DNA of 33,389 nucleotides from an uncultured Lachnospiraceae bacterium (lineage in GTDB: Bacteria; Bacillota; Clostridia; Lachnospirales; Lachnospiraceae), in the NCBI GenBank assembly GCA_910586585.1, contig CAJUKA010000047.1, positions 1 to 33,389 of the forward strand, in the 5' to 3' direction. Numbering within the stretch: the first letter of the stretch is position 1; every line of letters starts with the position of its first letter. The position numbers and the translations under genes are program-made. This document shows positions 8,692 through 18,249 of the stretch, piece by piece. The notes beneath the pieces are model-generated. The model searched no databases. It was not told the origin of the DNA and worked only from the letters and a program-made list of their open reading frames with translations.

Positions 8692-9813
8692 CTACATTTT
8701 CCTTATTAATTCTATAAACCTAAAAATTTCTTCTTCTGTATTTGATGGCGAAAGACTAATCCGCACTACTCCTGTTGAAACAGTATTCAATGCCTCATGT
8801 GCTAATATCGCACAATGTATTCCACCTCTAACACATACATCATTATCATCTAAATACTTTACTACCTCATCAGATGTATGTCCCTCAATATTGATACCTA
8901 TAGTTGACACTCTTTCAAATTCATTATCATAAATAGTTACCGAACCCATTTCATTTAGTTCTTTTAAAAGTGTATCTACCAGATGCCTTTCTTTAAGTTG
9001 ATTTTCTTCCATGTGCTCCGATGCATAATTTATTGCGCTCCCCAATGCCCATATAGCAGGCATATTCAATGTTCCTGCCTCCAGTCCCTCCGGAAAAGCT
9101 TTCGGATTTACATATTCATTCCCCAATATGCCAGTTCCCCCTTGCAACAGGGGGACAATTTTATCCTTTTCTTTACAGCATAATCCGCCTGTTCCCGGCA
9201 ATCCCATTAAATCCTTATGCCCTGTAAATGCTAAATAATCAATTTTATCCGTTTCCATAGAAATGTGTATTTTCCCCGCCCCCTGTGAAGAATCCAAAAA
9301 TGTTGTAATACCATGTTTTTTTGCCTCAGCAAATAAATCCCTACTAAAGACAATTCTTCCCGTCAAATTACTAGCCAGCGTCACTGCCAGCACCTTTGTA
9401 TTTGTTTTGCAATACTTGTCCAAAATTTGTTTTGCAGGAAGCAACAAATCTTCTCTGGAAATAATTGAATAATCAATCATTCCCTTATCTTGCATTGACT
9501 GCAGTGGTCTTAATACAGAATTGTGTTCATAACAAGTTATCAACACATGATCACCCTTATTCAAATATCCGCAAAAAAATAGATTAATTGCCTCTGTAGA
9601 ATTTTTAGTGAACACCACATTCGTCAAATCACCAAGTCCGAAATACTTACCAACACTTTTTCTCACTTGATACAGCTTTCTCGAAGCATCTATTCCCAGA
9701 GAATAACTCCCTCGTCCCGGGCTTACTCCCACATTTCTTGTATAATCAACAAACGCCTTAATTACTGTTTCCGGCTTATATTTTGTTGTGGCTGCATTAT
9801 CAAAATATATCAT
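8692..9813 (-). CDS. Cysteine desulfurase (SufS/Csd-like, DndA role)
   Basis: A PLP-dependent class V aminotransferase fold of 373 aa, which removes sulfur from cysteine and holds it as an enzyme persulfide. Visible features are DNAATT at the N-terminus, YEHNS (PLP-stacking His, about 97), FLDSSQGAG (PLP-binding Asp), TGHKDLMG (Schiff-base Lys, about 200) and VRGGIHCAILAHEAL. The last places the catalytic Cys (about 334) in the short-loop context seen in SufS/CsdA-type enzymes. The ATG at 9813 overlaps the GIY-YIG stop as ATGA, with GAGG 7 nt upstream; another ATG two codons earlier is less well spaced. In this operon it presumably takes the place of DndA, feeding sulfur to the PP-loop enzyme, perhaps through the DUF3343 protein. 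A 135-nt gap follows before the DUF3343 start. Confidence 0.93.
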   Translation of the reverse strand: MIYFDNAATTKYKPETVIKAFVDYTRNVGVSPGRGSYSLGIDASRKLYQVRKSVGKYFGLGDLTNVVFTKNSTEAINLFFCGYLNKGDHVLITCYEHNSVLRPLQSMQDKGMIDYSIISREDLLLPAKQILDKYCKTNTKVLAVTLASNLTGRIVFSRDLFAEAKKHGITTFLDSSQGAGKIHISMETDKIDYLAFTGHKDLMGLPGTGGLCCKEKDKIVPLLQGGTGILGNEYVNPKAFPEGLEAGTLNMPAIWALGSAINYASEHMEENQLKERHLVDTLLKELNEMGSVTIYDNEFERVSTIGINIEGHTSDEVVKYLDDNDVCVRGGIHCAILAHEALNTVSTGVVRISLSPSNTEEEIFRFIELIRKM

Positions 9814-10301
9814 TGGCATTCCTCGCTATATGGTAAAAGCTGTATTGCCTCTTTAAAAATCTCATTACATATATCATTGATTTTTCTATCTGAAACAAAG
9901 CGTTCCTGTGTCTGTACATGTGAAACAACAGTATACGGTATCTTTACACTATCATCGCATGAAAAACCTAAGATTTTAAAATGAAGCAAATACTCCAGTG
10001 CCCTCCGTCTAGTTTTATTAATTTCTCCTGTAAATATCTCGTGTTCAGAAATATCAAATGCTATCATATGAATATCTTTTAAACAAGACACGTCATAATT
10101 GGAGTTTTCCATAAACTTCTTGATAAATGTTCCAGGATTATTCAGTTTTATATGTCCTGCCAATCTTCCTATCGCACCATTCAAATCTTCTGTTTCACCA
10201 ACATATACAAAAGCTTCCGGATTAACTGTATATAAAATGTAAACATATGGGTATCTTTCCGATGCCCCAGGTTGGGACACTGCAATCCTATAGGTTTTCA
10301 T
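9810..10301 (-). CDS. GIY-YIG-like nuclease-fold protein (163 aa)
   Basis: The N-terminal half shows the two signature strands of the GIY-YIG fold: YVYILYT (GIY) and FVYVGETED (YIG), followed by GRLAGHI with candidate Arg/His residues. The C-terminal half (KINDICNEIFKEAIQLL) is helical and unassigned. It could be a DNA-cleaving effector or a structural derivative of the fold; a clear catalytic Glu was not fixed by eye. The ATG at 10301 overlaps the end of the GHKL gene, with GAGG 9 nt upstream (a second ATG at 10304 is possible). The stop overlaps the desulfurase start. Its position inside the operon makes it a second candidate nuclease next to the PLD-helicase. Confidence 0.8.
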   Translation of the reverse strand: MKTYRIAVSQPGASERYPYVYILYTVNPEAFVYVGETEDLNGAIGRLAGHIKLNNPGTFIKKFMENSNYDVSCLKDIHMIAFDISEHEIFTGEINKTRRRALEYLLHFKILGFSCDDSVKIPYTVVSHVQTQERFVSDRKINDICNEIFKEAIQLLPYSEECQ

Positions 10302-11946
10302 CATCGTAATCCTCATCATCCATCTCTAAATCTATAAAGTTTTCCAGCTGATGAGAAACCGACTGCCTAAGTTTTGCAAATATTTTCTCATATTTACTAT
10401 CACCACAGTTTATGCCCATTTCGGCCATTGCCATATTTAAAAATAATGCATCCAATATTACAACTGCATCACATCCATCTTCTAATTTCTTATACACCTT
10501 CTCGTAAAATGGATGTTGCCTAGACAAGTGAACCACCACTTGACTACTATTTTCTCCTCCAATATTGGGAGCCCATAGCATTCCCTTTGGCAATTCACTG
10601 ACAGTAATGACTCGTTGACTATTTTTTTTACGTATCTCATCAATTATGCTATCATCAATACTATACTTCTCCTTTAAATTATCTATATGTGTTTCCATAT
10701 AGCCCTGCATTGGTTCGATATCCCCAGTTTGAGGATCGACAACAACAGGGGATATACTCTTTAACATCTCGTTACTTCTTTTATGTAATGAATCTGAATC
10801 TGTTGCAATTTCCTGATCATTATTTGCCTTTCTAATCTTCATTTCATCCCATAATTCTTTAGACCGTCTTAAATAAGGATTTAATAAATCTCTTAATTGT
10901 TCCATAAATCGTTCTGGAAAAACAAGTGATGTTTTCTTAACATCAAGATTTATTTCATCATCACACAACGAATCTAAATCAATTCTTATTCTTGAAGCCA
11001 AAAGTCTTGGTTCACTTCTGGAAAACAAGGATAATGTAGTTGCCTCTACAATTAATCTCTTGTTTCTATATATATAAAAACCAATATTCTTTTGTTTTAT
11101 CTGATATTTAGAATTTATTTTCTTCTGCAAGCCTTCCTTTTCAAATAATGGTGGATTTGGCAGCAGTACTGCCTTAATAATTGCTTTACTCTTGTTTTTA
11201 GAATTAAGAACCAAACTATAGTCATCATCAAAGTATTTACAAACTTTTCTACCGTTATAATCAATCATATTATCCGCTATTTCATTGCAAAACAACGGGT
11301 CGTACGGTTCCACATTCTTTTCATTAACTTTTATCTCCAATCCATCCTCTTCCATAAATCTATGAAAGGTTATGGCACATTTTTCACTAATTTTCTTTAT
11401 TGCTGCATCTTTCTTAACTTTACTGACTTTTGTTAGTTCATCCAATATTACAATTGTTCCTGCCCTTTTATTTTCCAAAAGAGTTATATCACAGGCATCG
11501 AGTTCTAGTTCTTCATCCACAACATATCGGTTATGTGCTTTTATCAAATCCCACTTAACCATTGACTTATGCCACTTTTCACATGATTCAGTTTTAGAAA
11601 TTACTATAATTGTATTCGCTTGGGAAAATCCAGCACTTTTCAAACCAAAACCATATTTTGACAAAGAATTGTCTTCATATAAACTTTCTGATGATCCCAA
11701 TTCCAGTGCATTGTAAATTTGGTCTGTATTCATTCCTTTTCCATCATCATCAATAATGATTTTTCTTATAGATTGTTTTAGTGTTTTATCCTCCGCCTGA
11801 ATAATAATATTAACCTTTTTAGCTCCTGCAACTATCGAATTATCTACAATATCAAGTATAGCACTTTCCAATGTATATCCCATGTTTCTTATGCCAGTCA
11901 TAACTCTTATGATTGGCAAATCTTTTCTGCGTTCTTCCTTAATCAT
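10288..11946 (-). CDS. GHKL ATPase (Hsp90/MORC-type Bergerat fold), 552 aa
   Basis: The N-terminal Bergerat ATP-binding fold is plain: ILDIVDNSIVAGA (N-box, Asn about residue 36), IDDDGKGM (G1 box) and KYGFGLKSAGFS (G2 box). This order and the following S5-like segments fit MORC/Hsp90/MutL-like ATPases rather than two-component histidine kinases, since no phosphoacceptor His domain is present. The C-terminal part is alpha-rich and ends in a very acidic tail (EMDDEDYDDENL). Such ATPases often act as ATP-gated clamps in defence systems. The ATG at 11946 overlaps the preceding gene's stop by 8 nt and has GGAGG 6-7 nt upstream, so translation is coupled. Substrate and partner are unknown. Confidence 0.85.
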   Translation of the reverse strand: MIKEERRKDLPIIRVMTGIRNMGYTLESAILDIVDNSIVAGAKKVNIIIQAEDKTLKQSIRKIIIDDDGKGMNTDQIYNALELGSSESLYEDNSLSKYGFGLKSAGFSQANTIIVISKTESCEKWHKSMVKWDLIKAHNRYVVDEELELDACDITLLENKRAGTIVILDELTKVSKVKKDAAIKKISEKCAITFHRFMEEDGLEIKVNEKNVEPYDPLFCNEIADNMIDYNGRKVCKYFDDDYSLVLNSKNKSKAIIKAVLLPNPPLFEKEGLQKKINSKYQIKQKNIGFYIYRNKRLIVEATTLSLFSRSEPRLLASRIRIDLDSLCDDEINLDVKKTSLVFPERFMEQLRDLLNPYLRRSKELWDEMKIRKANNDQEIATDSDSLHKRSNEMLKSISPVVVDPQTGDIEPMQGYMETHIDNLKEKYSIDDSIIDEIRKKNSQRVITVSELPKGMLWAPNIGGENSSQVVVHLSRQHPFYEKVYKKLEDGCDAVVILDALFLNMAMAEMGINCGDSKYEKIFAKLRQSVSHQLENFIDLEMDDEDYDDENL

Positions 11947-13546
11947 CTTTATCCTCCTTCTTTCCAGCAACTTTGTCACAAATTATACAGCCATTATAGA
12001 ACTTGGCTACACATTTTTTGCAGTGTACACATTTTGATTCATCAATATGGTAAGTTCCGTGAATTGTGTCTATCGCACCATGAGGGCACACTGAATCACA
12101 CGCTGAACATCTGATGCAAAACTGATACTTGCGAAGCTGACATTTTATTCTATTTATCAAATTCGTAATATCTATACGTTCCTCTGGTAACACCTTAACT
12201 ACATTCGTTCCATACGAAATAATAAGTTCAAAACATTTCCTATATACATCAGATTTATCAACGTCAAATACTGAAATATAAGTTGCATCAACTTTTTCCA
12301 CTATTTTTAAATCACCTAATGGTTTAAAAAATTCAATAACATCTTTATTCAACTTTTTCTCTATAATAATATTCCTGGCTCTGTCCGATAGATTACAGGC
12401 AGTGTCTACAATTGACACGTTTTTCACTTGAAGCCCGCTCGCCCCCCGCCGCGTTCTCCATCTTCCTTCATCGAAGTAATCATCAATATCCGTTTTCCCT
12501 GTTTTTCTGGCAAAATCATATATCATGTCTCTCCAGCGCTGCATATCCTCTGGATGATATATTTCTGTCAACATCATTGACCAATCCGAGTTATTTGGAC
12601 AACACCAACACCCAACTCGTTTATATCCATATTGGTAACAGTCATTCACCAATATATCCCTGTATAAGATATACAGCCAGACATCATAATCTGTCCATTC
12701 TATAATTGGCATCGCATTTACCTGTGTAGATATTTTTGAATGCTCTTGCGTTCGTTCATATGACTTTCTTGCAAGCGATTCGCTATGTCGTATTCCTAGG
12801 AACGACAAGCTATTTCCGGGCAAATTATCTAGCTCCTTGTTCAAATTACTTGTCTTGAAAATCGTGCAGCACCATCTTTCATGCTGGCTTGGCGGTCCAA
12901 AAACCTTACAGAGCTTAAAGAAATCGTTTTCAGTTTCACTGGGCAACATGGGAACTAACGGATTTTCCTTACGAAATTTATTTCTCACATAATCATAAGT
13001 TTCCTTAAATTCAAGTGTTGTATCTCCAAAAAAGTGTAAGACAGAATTATCCTGAAGCGCATCCCGTACCAGACGGCTCACTACCGTTGAATCCTTGCCT
13101 CCAGAAAATGATATGGTTGGTATATAATGCGCCGCCCTATACCTATCCATAGTATCAGTAATATAATTGTCAGCCTCATACACTAAGTTCTCAACATATG
13201 GCAAATTTGCTTCTACTACTCTCCTATACGCAGAATAGTCCCTCTCTATAGTTATATTTTCTCGAAGCTCCTCGGCAAACAAAAGATGTTTCTTGCCCTT
13301 ATACCAATCCCTATATGGTATTTTTTTAAGCTGTCCATCATAATAATACTTACTCGCTCCAAAATACCAAATCTTCTTATTGCTTAGATCTTCTCCACAA
13401 ATACAACTGAGTAATTTACGTTCTTGCAAAAATACTGGATTACAAATAGTCCCATCAGATATTTTTTTTATAGTCCCCTCACATGAGCGCTTATGTAATT
13501 TTTTGTCAAAAATCGGCTCCTGGCATTTATCGCACCAAAATATCAT
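11939..13546 (-). CDS. PAPS-reductase/DndC-like sulfurtransferase with ferredoxin domain
   Basis: A 535-aa enzyme of the PP-loop superfamily. The N-terminal 50 residues carry Cys pairs (WCDKCQ, SCEG, SCICG) likely to bind zinc. The PP-loop SFSGGKDST is at 147-154. Cysteines RWCCT (226-227) and VGCWCCP (313-316) match the positions used for an Fe-S cluster in DndC/thiolase-type PP-loop enzymes. The C-terminus (about 470-525) is a two-cluster ferredoxin: CIRCSACDSVCP and CVHCKKC. Known relatives adenylylate a substrate and transfer sulfur; here it is the likely sulfur-inserting enzyme, with the ferredoxin domain supplying electrons. The ATG at 13546 has GGAG about 7 nt upstream. It is flanked by the large P-loop ATPase and the GHKL ATPase. 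Confidence 0.9.
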   Translation of the reverse strand: MIFWCDKCQEPIFDKKLHKRSCEGTIKKISDGTICNPVFLQERKLLSCICGEDLSNKKIWYFGASKYYYDGQLKKIPYRDWYKGKKHLLFAEELRENITIERDYSAYRRVVEANLPYVENLVYEADNYITDTMDRYRAAHYIPTISFSGGKDSTVVSRLVRDALQDNSVLHFFGDTTLEFKETYDYVRNKFRKENPLVPMLPSETENDFFKLCKVFGPPSQHERWCCTIFKTSNLNKELDNLPGNSLSFLGIRHSESLARKSYERTQEHSKISTQVNAMPIIEWTDYDVWLYILYRDILVNDCYQYGYKRVGCWCCPNNSDWSMMLTEIYHPEDMQRWRDMIYDFARKTGKTDIDDYFDEGRWRTRRGASGLQVKNVSIVDTACNLSDRARNIIIEKKLNKDVIEFFKPLGDLKIVEKVDATYISVFDVDKSDVYRKCFELIISYGTNVVKVLPEERIDITNLINRIKCQLRKYQFCIRCSACDSVCPHGAIDTIHGTYHIDESKCVHCKKCVAKFYNGCIICDKVAGKKEDKDD

Positions 13547-13563
13547 GCAAATTCTCCGTTCAT

Positions 13564-16500
13564 CTACATTATCTCTTCCAATAGCCTTGCAACAATTTGC
13601 ATTTTTTCCTCTTGAGATAACGATTGTCCAAAGTTTTCAAGCGTTGTTTTCATTTTATTGAACATTACCTGTCCATTTCCGCTCAACTCTTGTTTGTCAA
13701 ATTGTGTGCTCCTTAAGTTCTCATTTCCAGCTTGAATAATAATTTTCACTTCATTATCTTCCAAGCCTTCTTTTATTTCAAAATTTTCTAATTGCGTCAT
13801 AATGCGCATCAATGTGTCATTAAAGTCATCCATTTTAGAGTCATTCCAATATCCAATTTCAAACCCTGTAATTACCTGTGCCAATTCCTTTATAAATATA
13901 TTATCTTCATTTCCACGATTAAATGTTTTTAAGTATTCAAGCATCGCATTGGTCTGATAATCAAACACCTTATGCTCTTTTTGAGACCAATCATCCTCAT
14001 ATTTTTCTACAAAATAATTAACTATACTGCTTGCATCTGCTATCTCGAAAATGTTTCGAATAATCCTATCCGCTTCCGCAAGTTGAAGCTTTAATACATT
14101 TTCCAACTCGTTTTTAATTACTTCGAGTTCATAAGAAAGTTCAGATAAATCTCGATTAATCTGTGGTAATATTTCAAAGAAAAATGCATTGTAATCTTTG
14201 TACGATACACTCATAATATCTCTATAAAGCTTTGTTTTTGCAGTAACAAATTTTTCGGTTGTTCTCGCGCTTTTACTTACTCCTGCAAAATGGGTATTCA
14301 TAGCACTTAATAAATCTTTAAGCCTGCTCTTAGACTTGTTGTTTCTATATCCCCCAAATAACGCTTCCGTCCTCTCAATGAATTCTCTCTGCTGCCTATC
14401 CCAATTACAAATATATATCGAAAAATCCTCAGGACTTTCAAATGCTTTTATAAGTTCATCTATACAATAATCTCTGTCTGCGCCGTGAAATGATATCGAT
14501 ACATTTTCATATTTCTTCATTTCAAACGCAAGCAAAATCGGAAGATATCCGTCCCTCAATCCATATGGAGGTTGTTTTAACTTTTTGTATATTTCCATTA
14601 AAGGAACGGGTGCTTTTTGCGCTTTTTTTAGATAATCTCTTATTTCTTTTTGCACGGCTTTCCCAGAATACTCACCGTCTGGCAAACTATTAAGAACTGC
14701 ATTTGTTCCATCATCATATAAGCCGTTTTTCACAAGCACCGACCGAATGATTGTATGCTCTGGTGACAATAGCGTACATTCTCTGAGAATGTCATCCTCA
14801 TCTCCCATGATATATTCAAGCGCTTTAGCTCTCGCTAATTTAATGGCTCCGGAAATTGCATTTTTATTTATCAAGTCATTATTAACAATTATCGTTCTAG
14901 GGAAAGCTTTTTCTACCACCTCTGATGCAGCTTTGGTCAATTCTAATGCTGATGAAATATTTCTTTGCTCACCATGCACGATCGAAACTATATTCTTATC
15001 CACCATGTTTTTCCAATTTTCAATCAAATCATTCACAATTGCTCTTTCTTCTTCCAAATATAGAAGAAGTTCTTTCTCAACTGTTGGATCGTCCTTTTTT
15101 AATTCTTCCCTTTTTGCATAATAATACTTAACAGAAATATAACGTTTCACCTCATTCTCAATTGCTTCTGGTACAGTATTTACCAAACAAATTGTACGTT
15201 CAGGTATTCCAGAGTCTACAGCATACTCTTCTATCATATAATTTCTGTCCAAAATGAACGCAACAATGCCATCGTAATATGTTGGCAATGATTTTAAGAA
15301 TGTTTTTTTACTCATATCTGCCCTGTAGGCAAATATCGGTGCAAATATCCTGTTCATATGATATGTAAAGTTATAATCATTTGGATAAATTGCAAAACCA
15401 GAAAACTCATCATTTAATATAGCTGTTACCATATCATCGTTGATTGCAGGTATCCTTTCTTCAATCAGCGAATCCAAATCATAAATACTGCTGTCAAGGA
15501 AATCATAAAACCCATATTGTCGCATATACTTAATAATTTTCTTCTGTTCCAGTTCTTCAATTGCTCTAATAACATCATCGTCATTTTCATCGATGACATG
15601 ACATAAAGTATTTCTGTTAGATGATAAGATAGCTGTATCAGAAATAATATTGATAACTGCCACTGCCTTTAAAATTCTGACCTCTGTTGAATTCTGCATA
15701 TCTCCCATTTTGTTAATCGCATATTGCAATTTTTTATATACTAAATAGATGTCATTCGCCCTGAATGACATGATATTCTCTTCAAAATAATCATAAATAT
15801 AATCTAAGCCTATAAAATGAAACCTGTCATCCTTCAGGTTCTTTAACTGCGAGAAAAGCGAATTTTTTTCATCGCTTGCAAGATATGTAAAGAATGTCCT
15901 TTCATTTTGCGCCACTTTTTTTGATAATCTGTCTAATGCATAAAGCGTAATTGGATGAAGCGGGTATCCTCCTTCAAATGGGTTGCCTCCTTCGGGCGGC
16001 AGTAAAAAACCTTTAAAATCCCAAGCCTGTTCATAGAGGCAATTTAATTCTTCTGAATATTTATTTTTAAAATCCTCCCATTTATTCGTTTTAGGAATAA
16101 TATGCGGAATCAACGAGAGGCATTGGTCATACTTAATATTGATAGAAGTAGACTTAAATCTTCCTTCAATTTTCTTCCATTCATCACTAAGACTTTTTTT
16201 CATTTTATCCGTATACAGAGACAGATGTTTGTGTGACACCAAAATTAAGTGATTGTCGTAATTTGTATGATCGCAATACTCTGCAAAGTCTTGAATAGTT
16301 TTAACTTTTATGCTTTCACTATTATCCTCAATGTATCTTCCAAATTCGTCAAATACAAATACGATTCCTCTATAATCATCCAAAATAGCCTGATTCGCCT
16401 GATTCAAATTATCTATAAGATTTCCTACGCCGCTTACAAATGAAGCTCCATAAGTCATCATCTTAAACACTTCATCGAACGTTTTTTCGCTTAGTGCCTC

Positions 16501-17085
16501 AAAATTAGCAAGACTATTCTTTAATCGCTCCATATCAATTTTCAAATCGAACAAAATTTGATTTAAACGAAGAGAGGAATCTTCACCCTGTTCCCAATTT
16601 TCAAGAAGTACTAATGCTTCGTGAAAATAATTTTTAAAACATATTTCGTAGCCTAATTTTCCCATCTCTTTTTTCAGTGAAAATGATATGCATCTGTCAA
16701 AATCTGAAAAATCGGAATAAATCGGCACTACCATGTATGGTTTATCATTATTGACGTACGCTTTTATATCCTTTGCAAATTCTTTATCATAATGTTCAAT
16801 TGCATTTATAAAAATATCAAATGCCTTGCCATCTGTATTTATATGCCCTAATAATGCGCTTAATACAGTGAGTAGATGTGACTTTCCTGTTCCATATGAA
16901 CCATATAAAATTCTGGAATGTGTATCTCCTTTTTGAATTATTCCATATAAATACTCACGCAAAATCTCCGTTGTTGTCACATTAGGAATAAATCCTGACA
17001 AGCGATTTTCATTCTCTAAGTCAAAACAAATATTCGCCGAATACTTATACTGTTTTCTTTTTTCTATGAGCTGTGAATATTTCAT
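13564..17085 (-). CDS. Large P-loop ATPase (1173 aa), BrxC/PglY-like in layout
   Basis: A very large protein with one clear N-terminal nucleotide-binding site: Walker A GSYGTGKSHLL (about residues 62-72) and Walker B-like IVFVFDEFGRYIED (near residue 245). The size and the single N-terminal P-loop resemble BrxC/PglY of BREX and other large ATPases of modification-restriction systems, and possibly the DndF/DndH group, but I cannot assign a family. The rest is long, alpha-rich and acidic. The ATG at 17085 follows AGGAAGG with 6 nt spacing and is preferred over an upstream in-frame start at 17103 that lies inside the DUF4007 gene. It probably acts as a motor or sensor linking modification to exclusion. 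Confidence 0.87.
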   Translation of the reverse strand: MKYSQLIEKRKQYKYSANICFDLENENRLSGFIPNVTTTEILREYLYGIIQKGDTHSRILYGSYGTGKSHLLTVLSALLGHINTDGKAFDIFINAIEHYDKEFAKDIKAYVNNDKPYMVVPIYSDFSDFDRCISFSLKKEMGKLGYEICFKNYFHEALVLLENWEQGEDSSLRLNQILFDLKIDMERLKNSLANFEALSEKTFDEVFKMMTYGASFVSGVGNLIDNLNQANQAILDDYRGIVFVFDEFGRYIEDNSESIKVKTIQDFAEYCDHTNYDNHLILVSHKHLSLYTDKMKKSLSDEWKKIEGRFKSTSINIKYDQCLSLIPHIIPKTNKWEDFKNKYSEELNCLYEQAWDFKGFLLPPEGGNPFEGGYPLHPITLYALDRLSKKVAQNERTFFTYLASDEKNSLFSQLKNLKDDRFHFIGLDYIYDYFEENIMSFRANDIYLVYKKLQYAINKMGDMQNSTEVRILKAVAVINIISDTAILSSNRNTLCHVIDENDDDVIRAIEELEQKKIIKYMRQYGFYDFLDSSIYDLDSLIEERIPAINDDMVTAILNDEFSGFAIYPNDYNFTYHMNRIFAPIFAYRADMSKKTFLKSLPTYYDGIVAFILDRNYMIEEYAVDSGIPERTICLVNTVPEAIENEVKRYISVKYYYAKREELKKDDPTVEKELLLYLEEERAIVNDLIENWKNMVDKNIVSIVHGEQRNISSALELTKAASEVVEKAFPRTIIVNNDLINKNAISGAIKLARAKALEYIMGDEDDILRECTLLSPEHTIIRSVLVKNGLYDDGTNAVLNSLPDGEYSGKAVQKEIRDYLKKAQKAPVPLMEIYKKLKQPPYGLRDGYLPILLAFEMKKYENVSISFHGADRDYCIDELIKAFESPEDFSIYICNWDRQQREFIERTEALFGGYRNNKSKSRLKDLLSAMNTHFAGVSKSARTTEKFVTAKTKLYRDIMSVSYKDYNAFFFEILPQINRDLSELSYELEVIKNELENVLKLQLAEADRIIRNIFEIADASSIVNYFVEKYEDDWSQKEHKVFDYQTNAMLEYLKTFNRGNEDNIFIKELAQVITGFEIGYWNDSKMDDFNDTLMRIMTQLENFEIKEGLEDNEVKIIIQAGNENLRSTQFDKQELSGNGQVMFNKMKTTLENFGQSLSQEEKMQIVARLLEEIM

Positions 17086-17095
17086 AACTGCCTTC

Positions 17096-17971
17096 CTATC
17101 CAATAAAGTATTTATCTAACAGGCTCGTATAATCATAACCTATAAATTCAATATATCTATTCCCAAAATTATTATTAAGACCGATATATCTTTTATTTTC
17201 CGCCTCAAGAAGCATATCTATCAATTCGGAATATCTAAAATTAAAATACCTTCCCACCTGACATTTTTCTTCCATTAAGACTTCAATACTTATCTGATTT
17301 CCTTCAAAATTCTGATCTCTATTATCCATAGCTATACAATAAATTAGAAGTTCCACCGGAATCTCACGACTATTTAAGTGTGTTTTCAATAAAACTTTCT
17401 TTTCTCCAGTTTTCAAAACTTTTAGTGGTGCCAAAAATGGATAAGTATCCTCGTCCATAATGGTTTTTAAATCAAAAGATTTCTCGCCAATATATGTGTT
17501 TTTGACACAATTATATTCTTTATCTACAGCATCTTTCTTAATTTTCATGCCATTAACAGCAAGATATGTGTGGAAACCATCTGAAAATTCTTCCTTTGTA
17601 ATCGTGGTACTGTTCCACTCATTAAATAACCAATACCATGCGGTTGCCTCATCAACATTTAAGGCAAGGTTTCTATGAAGTAAACTCATTGTCCCCATGC
17701 GTTGAAAATATCTGTCGTATTTATCTATATATTCAAACAATTGCGTTGGTTCTTTTCTTATACCATTTTGTGTCTTAACCTCGTTCGTCAACCCCATTAC
17801 ATCTGACCAATATCGTAACGCTTTTATCATTATGCGCCCCAGACCAATAGAGTCAATTGCCGCCTGCTCATTACTTGGCGAAAAAATCATATTATCTTCT
17901 TTTACTGCCTGAATGATTTTGGTTCCCCATCCGCTTCGCATATAAAAACTTCCGTGCTTATTTACTACCAT
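17096..17971 (-). CDS. DUF4007 family protein (291 aa)
   Basis: The N-terminus matches the DUF4007 pattern: HGSFYMRSGWGTKII, then DNMIFSPSNEQAAID, GLGRIMIKALRYW and MGLTNE. This family is found next to PAPS-reductase-like and cysteine desulfurase genes in phosphorothioation-type loci, but has no proven biochemistry; a DNA-binding role is often assumed from the early helix-turn-helix-like segment. The ATG at 17971 overlaps the end of the XRE gene by 14 nt and has GAGGAAG upstream; an in-frame start at 18004 would sit deeper inside the regulator gene and is less likely. The stop is 10 nt before the large ATPase start. It is the first structural gene of the operon. Confidence 0.87.
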   Translation of the reverse strand: MVVNKHGSFYMRSGWGTKIIQAVKEDNMIFSPSNEQAAIDSIGLGRIMIKALRYWSDVMGLTNEVKTQNGIRKEPTQLFEYIDKYDRYFQRMGTMSLLHRNLALNVDEATAWYWLFNEWNSTTITKEEFSDGFHTYLAVNGMKIKKDAVDKEYNCVKNTYIGEKSFDLKTIMDEDTYPFLAPLKVLKTGEKKVLLKTHLNSREIPVELLIYCIAMDNRDQNFEGNQISIEVLMEEKCQVGRYFNFRYSELIDMLLEAENKRYIGLNNNFGNRYIEFIGYDYTSLLDKYFIG

Positions 17972-18194
17972 TACTCGGTGCTTCCTCTCTGTCAATCTTT
18001 TCAAAGCTCATAATATCTCCAATATCACAATCCATATAACTGCATATTCGCGCTAACACATCCATAGATACACTTTCGCCTTTTCCCATTTTTGCCATTG
18101 TCGCTGAACTTATATTTAACTCTGTTGCCAAATCCTTCTTATACATATTTCTGTCAATTAACATTTTCCACAAACCATTATAAGAAATTGCCAT
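17958..18194 (-). CDS. Small XRE/Cro-type regulator (78 aa), operon leader gene
   Basis: A 78-aa helix-turn-helix protein: GLWKMLIDRNMYKKDLA, then ISSATMAKMGKGESVSMD and ARICSYMDCDIGDIM, typical of the short 'Cro-like' XRE regulators that control accessory operons. The ATG at 18194 is preceded by GGAAGGT; a start at 18212 is open but lacks a better ribosome site. As the first gene behind the promoter at 18250-18278, it likely autoregulates the operon. A perfect palindrome just upstream of the -35 box is a candidate binding site. Confidence 0.88.
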   Translation of the reverse strand: MAISYNGLWKMLIDRNMYKKDLATELNISSATMAKMGKGESVSMDVLARICSYMDCDIGDIMSFEKIDREEAPSNGSK

Positions 18195-18249
18195 ATTCTT
18201 TACCTTCCACATACCTTGCCAAAATTCTATTGTTTATACACTCGAAAAA

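Noticed and set aside
11372..11716. Plus-strand open frames of about 100 codons opposite operon genes, for example opposite the GHKL gene
   Set aside because: They lie wholly within better-supported minus-strand genes, lack ribosome sites and have low-complexity Phe/Leu/Ser-rich products.
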